In this document: one piece after another, positions 35,491 through 47,870 of the stretch
Layout: each line of letters begins with the position of its first letter
How positions within the stretch are numbered: position 1 is the stretch's first letter
Source: Zingiber officinale
Taxonomy: Eukaryota > Streptophyta > Magnoliopsida > Zingiberales > Zingiberaceae
NCBI RefSeq assembly: GCF_018446385.1
Contig: NC_055987.1
Span: forward strand, 10,439,705 to 10,503,704
DNA: 64,000 nt
Reading direction: 5' to 3'
The notes under the pieces: generated by a model
What the model was told of the DNA's origin: nothing
Database searches by the model: none
The model's input: the letters and a program-made list of their open reading frames with translations, nothing else
Program-made: the position numbers and the translations under genes

Positions 35491-38400
35491 TGAGTGAGTC
35501 TAGTCGGAGTCGAATCGACCGACCGCTGATTGTGGAGTCTACCTGAGGCCCTCAGCTAATACTCGCCCACCGAAATATATCCGTTGATATGAATCGGTGT
35601 GATGGCCTTACTGGGATCTCCTCGCGTGCTCGTGTGATGATCTTACGCCATCAAGAGGCGATCCCTTCATTCATTAAATGTCGAGATCGATCGCCACGTG
35701 GAGCAGAAGGCCACCACGCAGAGGCATATTGTGATGTGATCGAAGCAATTCGAAATAAACGGCTAGATGTATGCATCTGAATCCGACGGTGGAGGCCGAC
35801 CGGCCATCACCCTATAAATTCTTAGTTTCACCTTCGCCTCGCTCCATTACCTACCTACTTGTTGGACCATTTTCATGGCGACCACGTTGCCGTCGCCCTC
35901 ATTGTTGCGCTCCGACGCTCTCCCCATCCATCTCCTTCGAGGTTTTAAGAGTTTAGAGCCTCCTTCCTCCTTTTCTAGTTTCCCTTCTTCCTCGAGCTTT
36001 GAAATTCCATTTCGCTCGAACTTCTTGTGATTTCTCCCTCAGGATCACGCAGGTTCCTCATCCGAAGACAGAACAATCCTTGAGGCCTGCCATTTCAGTT
36101 TCGAGAGGATTTTTGACAAATTTTCGGAATACAAATGGATATTCGAGCTAGCAGCTTGCTGCACAGATCACCGTGGTTGGTGGTGGTCAATCATCGTCTT
36201 CTTCCGACCCTCATCCGATATGCCCCCGCATCCTTTTAGGCGAATTTTTGTGTGCCGCCTGGATGTTTAGTACCAAATACGCCGTTTCGGCTGTGCTGTT
36301 GTCATTTTGTTTAAGATTCACAATTCCTCGATGTCTTTTTATATTATCCTAAAAAGAAGGCTGGCACCTTTATGTTCAAAGCTCGTCCGGTCTTCTTACT
36401 ACCCTCCGTCGGAAGGACTTATCTACATCGCAACTCGACCCGCGTCAGGTCTACCTCCTACTCCCGGTTGAAGAAATTCAGACCAAGGGGATTATCTCTC
36501 ACGCCCAAGAATGCTGCGGTGCCGGTGCGGCTTGATGACGCACATCAACAAACTTCTTCAGAGTGATGACATTGGGTTGGATTCTATCGGGACTCAGGAA
36601 CTCCAATCGCCTAGAGAGAATTTTGCGGGCAGGGCTTTGGGCACCTTTAATTCTAACCGATAACCGATCTTCAGTTCATGTCATCATGCAACGGAACCAG
36701 ATGCAGCGTTAAAGAATTGCGTGAGTAGTTGGAGGCTGGAAACATTGGGCGTTGCATTGATGATTGGATGGCTTTCACCCTCTTTGTTCCTCCGAAGGGT
36801 GATCCCGGCGAGACGGGTTTCGGGTGGGCGGCAGAGGAAGGAGGATCCGAGGAGGAACAGCTTTGCACTGCACAGGCGGGTTGCGCCTGCGCTCCCCGCC
36901 AGAGCAACCGTCCGAGCCTAACTAGCAAGGCGGCCACGCCAGTTCGACCATCTCATCCGACTCGGGACCGACAGCCGTGAGCCTATTGCGCCACTCCGAG
37001 GCTCCCTCAGCACCCCACGCATGGTTTCTGCGTCTTGCTCGCGGGCGACACAGTCGGTCGTTTAGTTGATCTACTCTTCAAGCAAGCGAAGTTGCTACCC
37101 GGCTTGAAAGCCCCTATTGATTAAGGGCCCCTCGCGATGGACGCCAGCTAGGCGATGATTCCATCATGGCGCTTAGTTACACGCTGGGTACGAAGGTAAG
37201 TTGCTTTGAAGTTTTTAAGTTTTGAAATATTTCAAATTTCTCAACAAAGTGCGTTGCAGCTACTGGCTGACGAGGCTCGGCATGGAGCTCCCAGTAAGCA
37301 ACTCGAAAGAAAGGAGTCAGTGCTTCAGTGAAAGCGGCCCAGGCAAAAGTTCCTACTCCGCAAAAGGGGTACCAAGAGACGTCACTGCGGCGAGGTCGCT
37401 CGAAGGACAAGGGTAAGGTCAAGATCAGTGCCACACGACTCGGAAGATAACGCCATCGTCCCGGTCTGACCTGGAGGCGGGCACGGGTCTGAAGAGACCC
37501 GGCAGGGGTTGAGTTGAGGCGGTGGAGGCGACACCAACCGGATTGATTGAAAGTTTACGTCTGAGGCGATTGAAAGTCGTTGGAAGATCTCACAAGAAAG
37601 GTAGATCGACCAGCTTGAGCCGGCAGCCGTCAGTCAGTGCTCTCACACAAAAGTCGTGGCTCTCCCTCGTCGTTCGGACTTGACGTGATGTCGACCGGCT
37701 GTTTTGCCATTCTGGCTATACGACCTATCTGAAGAAGTCGAAGGGCCTTCTTGGGTCCACCATATTGACCATACGGGCGATCAGTGGAGCTCGAGCAACA
37801 TTGAGACCTCGATTTACGACTATCGAGTAATTCTTGTGCTTGCCTAATGAACATGAATCTTTTGTTTACTTGCTTACTGCTCAATGAAATGTTTTCCTTT
37901 TCTGGTGTACTCTATCTTATCAATCATCGTCCAATACTACTGCTCAACATGGCGCGCCGTCGCTTATCACCTTTCGGAGTGCATTCTTGCAAGTATTTTC
38001 CCTCTTATTGACGCGGCAAATATCATTACGATATGGTCTAGCTAGGACCTCGCGTGAACGGCCCCACTGGACCTTTACCCGAGTGAGTGACTTAGCGTCG
38101 GTCAACAATATCGCGGGTAATGTGGTGTCTGTGATTCCTCGGATTATTTGCGGCGGCCGTCGTGCCTCTTGACCCGAGTAGGCCCGGTTGGCTTTCGGCA
38201 GTGGGCAGCGCTTAGCTCACTCGGGCGAAGGCTGGCGCGTCGCCGCTACGGAGCCTTGAACGGGCTTGTGGAGCTGTGGGCTCCGCCGAAGTAGACGGTC
38301 GTATGGGCTTTATATTTCTAGTCTCTCGCACGGCCCTCGCCAGGAGATCGCTGAGTCAGGCGTTTCGTACACGCGAGCACAGGCTGACCGCCTGGCGGTC

Positions 38401-38984
38401 ACGCCGGATCTTCTTGCTATCCGCGTCGCGACGTCTGATTAAATGATTGCGGGAGCCGAGGGTGTTGCACCGTTTACGTCGTGCAGTGGCTCGCCTTGAT
38501 CGATTCGATAGCGAAAGACTGAAACCTGAAGACGGCATCCGGATCGGTAGATCCGAGGGTTTATAGATCTTCCGTGCCTCTTGGTATCAGCACAGAGGCG
38601 AGTGGTATTGATTTTCTTTATCATCGGATAGCCTTCCACATCAGAACCGAGTGTTTTCGACGTACCGCTTCGTAGCGGATCGAGAGTGGCCCGCCATTCT
38701 CACATTGGAGGATCTTGAGTTGTCAAAGTTCACACAAGCAATCGCGATGGGCAGCAAGGCCATCCATCTCAAGCTCCTTTATGCTCCTTTATCCTCACCG
38801 CTCACATTGCCAGTCATGTCAGCGACATCCAAGCCACGATGAGACGCATCGAGTCTATCCCTCAAGAGTGCTTGATCGACAGTAGCGAGATGCTGTGTGT
38901 CCCTGTTGCCACGATAGAACAGTGGCATGTCAGTTCATCCCGTACGGCCCTGTGAGAACCCCGAAGTGGCATAGTAGAGGTTCC
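35491..38984. other. DNA between the direct-repeat copies, degenerate
   Basis: A core-promoter-like ccctataaattc lies at about 35812, followed by a C/T-rich leader and a Met codon at 35875 that opens only a short frame. Frames up to 88 codons show no recognisable domain. If the repeats are LTRs, this is the interior of a non-coding or highly decayed element. Confidence 0.35.
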
Positions 38985-39610
38985 CCATGAGGGTCACGCG
39001 CGTGAAACCGAGTGACTGCACAGGATGGCACGTAGGTGCGAACCCTAGGTACAGCATACTCATGTCTGTCCTTTCCCTGGGTGGTATACCGGGATCGCTG
39101 CCCTTTCACACTAGACGGAAATGGGACTCGATCGATCGTATCCTTTCTAGCAGATCGACCCACGTGCCATGGTCAACATCGGCGCGTGATGTGATCCACA
39201 AGATTTCATGCACACACGTGAAACCTAGTTGTCGGAGGAGAGAAATCCTCCCCCTTTCTTTCCTTGTCTACTTGTCGTCAAGGGCTGACAGCTCACATCC
39301 CACCGCCAGGACATACCACCGTTTTACCCGCGCTTTGCTTTGCTTTGTGAGACTAATAAGGAGATGGAGATCGTGGGATCAAGGGGGATGTTGACCTTTT
39401 AGCGGCGTCGAACCCGATTTGACGAGTGTCTTCCGACCATAAATGCTGAGCAGTAGGACCATCGCGGTATTCGATTCCATCGTGCGGTAGGCGAAGTCTC
39501 TGATAAATAAAATGGGGTGGACCACACTCTCCTCGGATGGGCGGCTGCTCCGGTGACTTTCACTTGGCGTTGACTTTGCAAGGGGCCGCTCTTACTCACC
39601 GGATCAAATA
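38985..39610 (+). repeat. Direct repeat, right copy (probable LTR fragment)
   Basis: Partner of 34960-35490; see the shared words there. The right copy holds extra sequence between tttccctgggtgg and cacgtgaaacc. Confidence 0.65.
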
Positions 39611-40622
39611 ACATGGTCGGGAGATCGGTCTGATGTTAATTTTCAAGCACTATGTTGGTTTTATTATCCAAAATTCATACATAAAAGGAGTCATGATGCA
39701 ACTCTTAGCTCTTACATCGGGCGATTTCTAAAATGCTTGCTAGATGAAAATTGAGCAAGAAAGACTATCTTAGGAAAAGGGAGATAAAATCTGTTCAATA
39801 AGCGAGCGACGCCAGCTGAGAGGAGCGTTTGAGAAGAAGACAACTAGAGCTAGCCTTAACTCGAGGAAGTTGGTCATGGAGAATGAGCACCTTGGTGTGA
39901 AGAAATGCGGGGACTCGGGAGCCTCAGCGTTCAAGAGCTCGAGCATTTGCGGCGTGGAGGAGTTGATATTTGTTGTCGGGCGAGCGATCGTGTCTTGCTT
40001 GTCCGAAGATATGCGGAGAGGCTCCGCTTCATGCTCTTATTTCAGCGTTCACGGCTACGTTGGTGTTGCGAGCTAGCACAGCATTCCTCTTTCCTCGCCT
40101 TCTCCGCGCCAGGCGGATTAACGGCGATGCGTCTTGCTTGGAATGCGGGGCAGCCATGCAGCGGCGCAATCACAGGACACCTACTCGAGATGCGTTCTCT
40201 CGCGACAAGCCGAAGATGAGTTGATTTATCGGCATTTGGGAGGCGGTTGATCAACCGTGAGGAAGGAGAATGCATCTCGGGGAGGAAGGCGAGCGCATGG
40301 TAGGTTAGAAAGTAGGAGGAGGAATGAAGAAGGATAGAAAGGGTAGTGTGAGGTTCTTTATAAAGGCGAAAGTGACCAGTCAAAGCATTGCGTGCAGACA
40401 CAGGGGCAATAAAGGATGCATGGTATCTCGACGGCGACACGACAAAGGTAGACGGCGTGAGAGGCAGCGGCAGAGATATCACGGTCAGAGATATCTGGTA
40501 GAAACAGCGAGAGATATGCGGGTCACGGAGATATCTTGAGGTAGAAACACGGGGATATCTTGAGTCATGCGAGAGATCTAGTCGGTCGGACGATCGTCCT
40601 CGACTAGACTTGTGAGGGCTTG
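39611..40622. other. Degenerate repeat DNA upstream of the gypsy 3' LTR
   Basis: A 211-codon minus-strand frame (40677-40042) is open but reads through a short tandem repeat and has no domain. A minus-strand TATA-like box, CTTTATAAAGAACC, lies at about 40368-40355, so a minus-oriented LTR fragment is possible. The tandem repeats are listed separately. No clear polypurine tract precedes the LTR. Confidence 0.4.
40465..40580. repeat. Tandem repeats with gagatatc core
   Basis: Five occurrences of agatatc or gatatct within 110 bp, in units of about 40 bp that also share gtagaaaca. Cause of the long open minus-strand frame here. Confidence 0.7.
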
Positions 40623-41893
40623 TGATCCGACAATGGAGGGCCAGGGAAAGGGTGAGAAGGTCAGGCCATGTGGTCAAAAGTCGAGGGCGTGGTCAATAAT
40701 CAAGTGTGGAGTGATCGGTGACGGCGGTCGAGAGCAAGCATGTGGTATTGGAGGTCGAGTCGGTTGGTTGATCAAGGGGCAAAGCAGGAGAAGGCGAGCA
40801 CAGGCGCGGCAGTGGGATCGGCGGGGCTATATGGCCGGTGCGGGTCCGCCATTGAGGCGGGGTGCAAGTCACAAATCACGGGTCGGACGGCAGGCGGAGG
40901 CGAGGCAGCAGTCGGTCGGCGATTAGAAGGATCGGAGTGCAAGTCAGGTGGTGCAGAGCTGCGATTGAAGGGGAGGTACAAGTCACAGTCGGGATCGGAT
41001 CGGCTAGAGTATGAGATGAGTGGGGCTGGCAGGTCGGGAAGGGCCCGACAGAGTAGCTGACGAGCATGCCTCTGAAGCCGGTTGAAGATACAAAGCGCAT
41101 CTGGTCGGGAGTCGCAGGATAGGGGGATAGCGTGCGGCTCGGGCTGCAAGTCTGCGAGGCCGGGCGCAAGCCAGATGGGGAATGGCGGCGGCGTTGGAGG
41201 CAGCGGCTCTGCTGTAGGGTGCTACTAGATCCAGGAAGGGCGGCCACAGTCACGTCCGAGGCCGAGTGGCGAGGGTCGGCGACTAACAAAGCAGCAACAG
41301 GCGAGATGCTGGGGGGGGTGCGAGGGTAGTAGCGGCGATAAATAGGATGAGCAAGTTGTGCGAAATGGAAGGATCACAATTGTCCGTCAAGGTTAATCAT
41401 CACATATGAGAGGCTGAGAGGGAGTTTCTAAAGAAGAAGATGCTCTCATGACCAATAGCGGCCTGACGGTGTCCCTCACTACAAGACAAAGCCCATGTGT
41501 AAAGGCGGAGGTTCCTAAACAAGATGCCTTCACGACCAATAGCACACGACGGTGTCCAGACTACACGGCCAAAGCCCAGTTTCTTAGAGGCAGGTTAGAG
41601 CGGGCGGTGCATAACAAGGAGGAGATTCCTCCGGTCACTCGTCATTTTTCCTTTCACAACTTTTCATTTTAGGGCTCTCTCTGTTTCTTACGGGAAAAAC
41701 TCGACTGCGGGCGTGAGGGCTTATCGACTTTTCAGGTTACAGTCTCTAACGTGAGAGGGGGGGATTGTCTGAGTGTGCGCAGGGTCCTGCAGCAGCGTCA
41801 GCCACCCGTGGGAGCCGGATCATCTACGACTTTCCGTCAACAACCAGACCACCACGACCAACCTCCGTCCGACTCAGCCTTCGGACGGGATCA
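40623..41893 (+). repeat. 3' LTR of the gypsy element (shortened)
   Basis: TGATCCGACAATGGAGG to CGGACGGGATCA. Colinear with the 5' LTR but 1271 instead of 1499 bp, through many 1-15-base losses spread along its length. Between them the copies can be identical for long runs, for example across the clause with ggatcacaattgtccgtc. Confidence 0.88.
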
Positions 41894-41898
41894 GTGAG
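41894..41898. repeat. Target-site duplication of the gypsy element, right copy (GTGAG)
   Basis: GTGAG directly after GGGATCA of the 3' LTR; identical to 17354-17358. Confidence 0.85.
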
Positions 41899-42540
41899 GA
41901 TGCCGTTTAGACCCAACAACTACAACATAAAACAAAGCCTGAGAAAATAAACAAGTCTACAAATTATCTTTAAAAAATAGATTAAATATTTTTAGATCAT
42001 ACAAGATGATATTTATCTTTAAAAATATAGAACTAGTAGTAAAATGCATGAAGTAATATCATACAAAAGCTCTGAGGAGGGTGCTAGTGAGAAATAGATA
42101 TCCAAAGTTTGCCAAAAATTTCAATATGATTATGGCATCAATCTGAACAAGACCAAAGTTTTGAATTGCATTGAAGAGCATGACAGATGTAGCATCATTA
42201 ACAACTCCTTTGCCAAATACCAAGCTATATAATAGAGGTGTTTCATCTTGATTAAGGACCTGTGTTAAGTATTTACTTGTTCAGCTAGAACTAATGAATA
42301 CATAAGCATCGTTACCTGCAAGGTGTAGACAGAATCCATGGCAGAAAATATGACACCTATTGCTACATGAACAAAAGAAAAGGAATAAAGCAGAATAAGA
42401 AATTATGGTAGATCACTTGGATAAGTGAAAGCAAAGATATACATTATAAAGAGAGAGAGAGAAAATATCAAGAAAGTGTTCGATATCTAATGAGCCAATA
42501 TCCATTTTCTAGAACAATGCAACTGCCCCTATGTTTACCA
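41894..42540 (-). pseudogene. NHX: NHX-type Na+/H+ antiporter pseudogene, middle exons
   Basis: Minus-strand pieces in order: about 42520-42475 (KMDIGSLDI, preceded by an in-frame TAG at 42509-42511), 42362-42316 (AIGVIFSAMDSVYTLQ, ends CAG|GTAACG), 42259-42066 (VLNQDETPLLYSL, VNDATSVMLFNAIQNFG, YLFLTSTLLRAF) and 41938-41894 (MetLeu, TAG at 41920-41922, then LLGLNGILT). The DETPLLYS and NDATSV boxes belong to the NHX ion-binding core. The last piece joins in frame to IFFYGIVMSHYT at 17353 once the gypsy DNA and one GTGAG are set aside. The exon with DIGSLDI lacks a good donor. N-terminal exons are not found in the window, so either they lie beyond it or they are lost. Confidence 0.92.
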
Positions 42541-43390
42541 CCAAAGGATGAAAAATATATTAGGCATGATTAACATTGCTATCCCGTGTCGTGCACTTGG
42601 AAAGAAATCTCAAAGATCACTTTTTCACAAGGCAATACACTTTTGTTAAAAGAAGAGCTTTGCACAATCAAACTCTGAAATCCCTAAAAATACGAACCAA
42701 AAATAAAACATCCTTGAAATCCCAAACTCTCCAGCATTAGAGACAAACTTGAAGTCCTCACCAAGCATGAACTCCCATATGAATCTTGCAATCCGAAAAA
42801 TCTCCAAACTCCACCATCTTCAAGCAAACACAAATTTCAACAGAAACCCATCACAAAACCCACACTTCCACAAATGCTCTACCTTCTTCAATCTCAGTCA
42901 TAAGATCCAAAAGAAAACATAGCATAAATCCAACCAAGCTTCTTCATATCACCAAAGCAAACAAAATCTGAAAGCTGAGAAAATCACAACATGCCAGGCT
43001 CTGCTTCAAACCAACATAAACTCCAACACCAAAATGAATAATGCAAGAATATCAATATAAGCACAAAGAAAACCTCCAATACAAAACCTCTATGAAATAT
43101 AAAGTCCAGCAAACATCTCAAGGAAATCCCAATCCATAAGAAAACCATCTGATAACATACATTCTTTCCCATAGAGCATGCATAAAATACCATTATAAAC
43201 ACAAAGTCAACCTCCAATGTAAATTTGCAATCTGAGAAAGCCACAACATGCCAAATAGCATGCTTGATTTTGATGCCACAATCAATCCAAAAAAACCTCC
43301 AATATTACACTTGTACTCACATTCAAGCCTTTCACAAAAATTTTGCCAAACTATTGACAGTTCTAAGTATGAAAAATAGTAAACACGAAA
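42541..43390. other. C/A-rich non-coding DNA between NHX remnant and copia LTR
   Basis: Words such as ctgagaaa(a/g)(t/c)cacaacatgcca occur at about 42977 and 43230 and similar ones near 42790, so there is a loose 250-bp period. No frame or domain. It could be an old NHX intron or another repeat. Confidence 0.4.
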
Positions 43391-45040
43391 ACTGTAAACA
43401 CTTACAATGATTTTCCGCAGATCTGCAATCGGCGCCGGTAAGACTTACTGACAGAAGAACGATCACAAAATAGGAAAGATTTTCATGGTTCACAAACCAA
43501 ATCCCTTTTGCGAGATTGGACAAACCAATCTTGAATGTTCTTCTATCCTCTTACAATCTTGTGCACATGGACGAACCTTGCACGATGACTTTTTCGATAT
43601 GGGACGAACCCTTTCTCAACCTTGCACACAGCAAGTCCCCTCCCTTTTTTTCTTTTGCTTGAACGCATATATATATTAAGGAAGATGACTCTTCCTCTTC
43701 CTCCATTAATGGAGGAAATGAATGGGCTAGAAGATGAAGGGGAAGGGATGCCCTTTCATCTTCCAACATTGCCCTTTCATCTTTCAACATCAACTACTCG
43801 TCCAAGTCAATCCATAAAGGTCATCTTGTCACAAAGACCATGTAAATAAGTCACTTAGACTATATTGTAATCAAGTCACAACGACTTGAAGAAAACATTA
43901 ATTAGTCACAAAGACCAAATAAATACTAGTTAGTCATAAAGACTAAATAAGAACATTCAATTCATACTTTAGGGAAAATGATTTGTGCGACAGCAAGCAC
44001 ATTGAGCATTTATTGCTAAGAAGATTGTTATACCTTACATAGCTGCTTTCTGAGCGATCACTGCTAACAAAGTTGTTACACTTTACTTAGCCGCTCTTCC
44101 AAATGAATTAGAGATACTCTCATAATGGCACATAGCCTCTCTTCTGGCGGAACATATCTGTTATACAGAAAACATCCAATCTCTGAATGGCACATAGCCA
44201 TTATCTTGGAGATTTCCGTGTCTTGCTTTTTACCCAGATTAAATAATTTTCATTTACATTAATATGAACATCTCTAATCTCTTACAATGACCATTATGTC
44301 AAGAGCATGTTCCATATTTAATATTCACATTCATTTCTATGCATAACAGAAATGGGTCGACCAGTGAATAGCATCAAAAGATGTAAATCTATTTAATCTT
44401 CCTTTTTAGCTAGAATCTATTCATTTCAATCAGTCGCTTTTCTAGTTCTGTTCCATAGACCGAATCATCTATAGTCATAGGATACATGCTAAAGTAGCAG
44501 ACACTGATTAAAACTTCAAGTAAACAGCTAAATAGTCACTAAGGGTAAAAACTGAGATTAACTTATAATCTCAAAGGTCTCACATAGTAGAGAAATAGGG
44601 ATCCATTCTCTTACTACCCTTCTTGTTGCCATAGCACATGTGGTATGAATCACATGCTATGATGTTATTCTCTTTACTAAAAAGAGCGCATGTTGTTTTC
44701 AAATTTTAACATCGTACAGATTTTGATCTAGACATACCTAATGTCTAATCCTAAATTCAACATATGAATTCCAATCTGGCTTTCAACAGGTTTAGTAAAT
44801 GGTGAGTTCATTTACTTTGATCATTACATAAATGATTTCATCTTGACACAATTATCAAGGCGACCTTAACTTATATATATGTCTCTATTCACAGCTACAT
44901 AAGTTGTCCCATAAGCAACGGTCTTACCTCTATTTATACTCAACAAATAGAGATGATTGTCCATGTGAGTGGATCAATCTCAACCTGCCAACATGCTCAT
45001 CGAGACTTTAATCCAAAATGTAACAACTTATACACTGAAT
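43391..45040 (-). repeat. 3' LTR region of the minus-strand copia element
   Basis: Non-coding, downstream of the RNase H end (DPCTKPLTKGSFQRM at about 45110). It contains degenerate repeats of agtcacaaagac (43810-43940) and ctatgtgccatt (44115-44200). A minus-strand TATA box, TTAATATATATATGCG, lies at about 43680-43665. Exact ends could not be fixed because the partner LTR is missing. Confidence 0.5.
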
Positions 45041-45049
45041 AGATCATGA

Positions 45050-46548
45050 CATTTTACAACGTGTTACATTTTACGAAGTCACAAAGACTTCCCATTCTTT
45101 GAAATGACCCTTTAGTCAATGGCTTAGTACAAGGATCTGCAAGCATAGTACGTGTACAGATATACTCAAGAATTATAATTTTCTTGTCCACAATATCCCT
45201 TACAAAATTATACTTAATTCTATATGTTTGCCTTTACTGTGATATTTGAGATCCTCAGCTTGGTCATTACAGTACACTATAATAGGACTCTCACTGTCCT
45301 CAGCAATCTTCAAATGCTTTAGGAACCTTTTTCAATTAGACAAATTATTGCACAACTGATGCGCAAGCCACACAATTTTCAATGTCGACAAGGCTACATA
45401 AGCCTACTTCTTGCTATTCCATGAGATGGCGCTACCATTTAGCAAGAAGGTACAGACTGATGTGGATTTTCTGACATTAAGGTCTCCTTCTCCATCTGCA
45501 TTTGTATAGCCACACAGGCTCATCTTAGATCCTTGAAAAACATATACATAATCTGTTATCCTTTTGAGGTATTTAATTATCCTCTTCATCGCTTTTCAGT
45601 GTCTCGATTCTGGGTTTAACTGGAAACAACTAACTAAGCCAACACCATACCTTATATCAAGATAAGTACACAATATAGTGTACATCAAACTACCAATAGA
45701 AATGACATATGATTTTTCTTCATTTCAGCTATTTCCTCAGGAGTCTTGGAATACATATTTTTGCTCAAAATAGTACCTCTCGCTATAGGCGTCTGTTCGA
45801 TATTGCAATCTGACATATTGAAGTGTTGTAGCATCTTAGTGATATAAACTTCTTGAGACAAACCCAAAAGCCTTTTTGAACGATCTCTAATGATCTTCAC
45901 TCCTAAGATGTACTCTTCTTCTCCCATGTCTATTATGTCAAATTGTGATGAAATCCAAGATTTGACTTCTATCACACACTATAGGTCGCTTCCAGCTATT
46001 AGCATATCATCAACATATAATGATAAAATGACAAACTTTCCTTTTTCCTTTCTTAGGTAAACACAATGATCCTCATTGATCATTTCGAAACTATAAGATA
46101 AAATGACTTTATTAAATCTTATGTTCCATTATCTTGACGCTTGCTTTAGCCCATATATAGACTCCTCAAGTCTACATACTCTTTGCTCTTGGTCTTTAGC
46201 AACATAACCTTCTAGTTATACCATATAGATTTCTTCGTCAAGATTACTAATAAGGAAAGCTGTTTTTACATCCATTTGATGTAATTTCATGTCAAATTGT
46301 GCTACTATAGCTAGGATGATACGTATTGACACAAACTTCACAATTGAGGAGAATGTCTTTTCAAAATCAATACCCTCCATTTGGGTATATCCTTTTGCAA
46401 CTAATTGAGCTTTATATCGATTAATCGATCCATCTTCTTTCCTCTTTATTTTGAGAATCCACTTATTCCCAATAGTCCTTCGGCCCGGAGGAAGATCGAC
46501 TAAATCCCAAACTTGATTCTTTCTCGTTGACTCTATTTCCTCATCCAT
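45050..46548 (-). pseudogene. Copia reverse transcriptase and RNase H, degenerate
   Basis: RT begins QVWDLVDLPPGRRTIGNKW and continues GYTQMEGIDFEKTFS and MDVKTAFLISNLDEEIYM. Next come MGEEEYILGVKI (45975-45685) and then RNase H with IIKYLKRITDYVY, GYTNADGEGD and SAISWNSKK. The FVDD-type box near 46000 (minus strand, LYVDDMLI-like) reads with a stop nearby. Frames are broken at least four times. Replication enzyme of the element. Confidence 0.85.
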
Positions 46549-46559
46549 TACAATTTTTC

Positions 46560-47850
46560 ATTTTTCTCTTATTGAGCTTCTCAAAGCTTCCTCAACTGTT
46601 CGAGGTTCCTCATCATCAACTCAAAGAATCATCAATGCCTCATTCTCAATATCAAACCTTCTCCGAGGAATAATCTGATGACTACTTCTTTGTAGGTTAG
46701 ACTATTGAGAAACTGACTCATTCAGTGGCAAATTACTCCCACTAGGTTGACTAGATTCAGACATCTCCTGATTTGTAGATAAAGGAACATTATCCTTCTC
46801 CTCTATCTCATATAGAGGAATTGTCTTATTAACTTCACCTTGTGTTGGAAACTCAGTTTCAAGAAAAGTAGCATCTCTTGACTCTATTTCAGATATGGTT
46901 CCATCTTGTCGCTCACTAATAAGAACATAACCCTTAGAAATTTCAAAATACCTTATAAAGATACACTTCTTACCTCTGGGTCCTAATTTTCTATGCTTGT
47001 GAGTCTTATCATGAATGTAGGCAGTCGACCCCAAGGTCTCAGATTACTCAAATTTGACTTTCTGCTTGTCCAACTTTCATGTAGGGTAGATGGAACTGAC
47101 TTTGAAGGTATTTTGTTAAGTATATAGGCTGTAACTAATAATGTATCTCTCTAATAGGAGATTGGCAAATTAGCCTACGCCATCATAGACCTAACCATTT
47201 CAAGAAGATTCCTATTTCTTCTTTCAGCAACCCCATTTTACTGTAGAGTTCCAGGGATAGTTAGCTGTCTAATAATTCCTTTCTCATTATATATTATCTT
47301 GAACTGATCAGATAAATATTCACTTATACAATTAGTGTGCAAGGTTTTAACCTTACTTTTCAATTGATTCTCAACTTCGTTCAAGTAATGAATAAAGCAA
47401 TCTAATGCTTCAGATTTGTGAGAAATCAAATACACATGACCAAAACGTGTGAAGTCATCAATAAATGTAATGAAATAAGAACTCCCATTTCTATCCTTCA
47501 CATTCATTGGACCACAAATATCCAAATGAATTAATTGCAATGGTAATTCAGCCCAAATAGCCTTAACAAATGGTGTCATAGTTGCCTTTCCAGCAAGATA
47601 ATGCTCATATATAGACAAGTTTATATTAGCATGAGTGCCTAAAAAGGCCCTCCTTAGCTAATGTATTCATTCGTTCTTGTCCTATATGTCCTAGTCTAGT
47701 ATGCCAAATTTCATCATTAACATCGGCATTACTAGTAAGAGCAATGTTTGAAAAATCATCATCATTATTATTTGGTTCTACATCATGAACCATAAAATCA
47801 TTTGTTACATAACCATACCCAATTAACATAAAGTTAATTCGAAGTTCCAT
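46560..47850 (-). pseudogene. Copia gag-pre-integrase, integrase and linker, degenerate
   Basis: EIWHTRLGHIGQERM is the HHCC-region start (47850-47626). The core follows (47618-47238) with LIHLDICGPMNVK, SYFITFIDDFTRFGHVYLI, then TLHTNCISEYLSDQF where the second catalytic Asp (usually RSDNG) reads HTNC, so the active site is lost. The 47034-46702 piece (GSTAYIHDKTHKHRKLGPRG) is the linker before RT. Confidence 0.85.
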
Positions 47851-47870
47851 ACAACGGCTATAAAAATTTA

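Larger units (their letters stand above)
17359..41893 (+). mobile_element. Ty3/gypsy (Tat-lineage) LTR retrotransposon with nested insertions
   Basis: Bounded by two direct LTRs (17359-18857 and 40623-41893), both starting TGAT and ending GGGATCA, and by a perfect GTGAG duplication. Downstream of the 5' LTR are a primer-binding site, gag, protease, reverse transcriptase, an archaeal-type RNase H and integrase in that order, the gypsy pol order. The RNase H and the gag sequence resemble the Tat/Ogre/Retand group. All ORFs are broken. The block is 24.5 kb because of an AT-rich insertion (20655-21418), a copia insertion at 24340 and more repeat DNA up to 40600. It sits in an exon of the NHX pseudogene. 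The part of the element downstream of the integrase is not recognisable. Confidence 0.85.

Noticed and set aside
40042..40677. 211-codon minus-strand frame
   Set aside because: Crosses tandem repeats with gatatc core and part of the 3' LTR; no domain; unlikely to be a gene.
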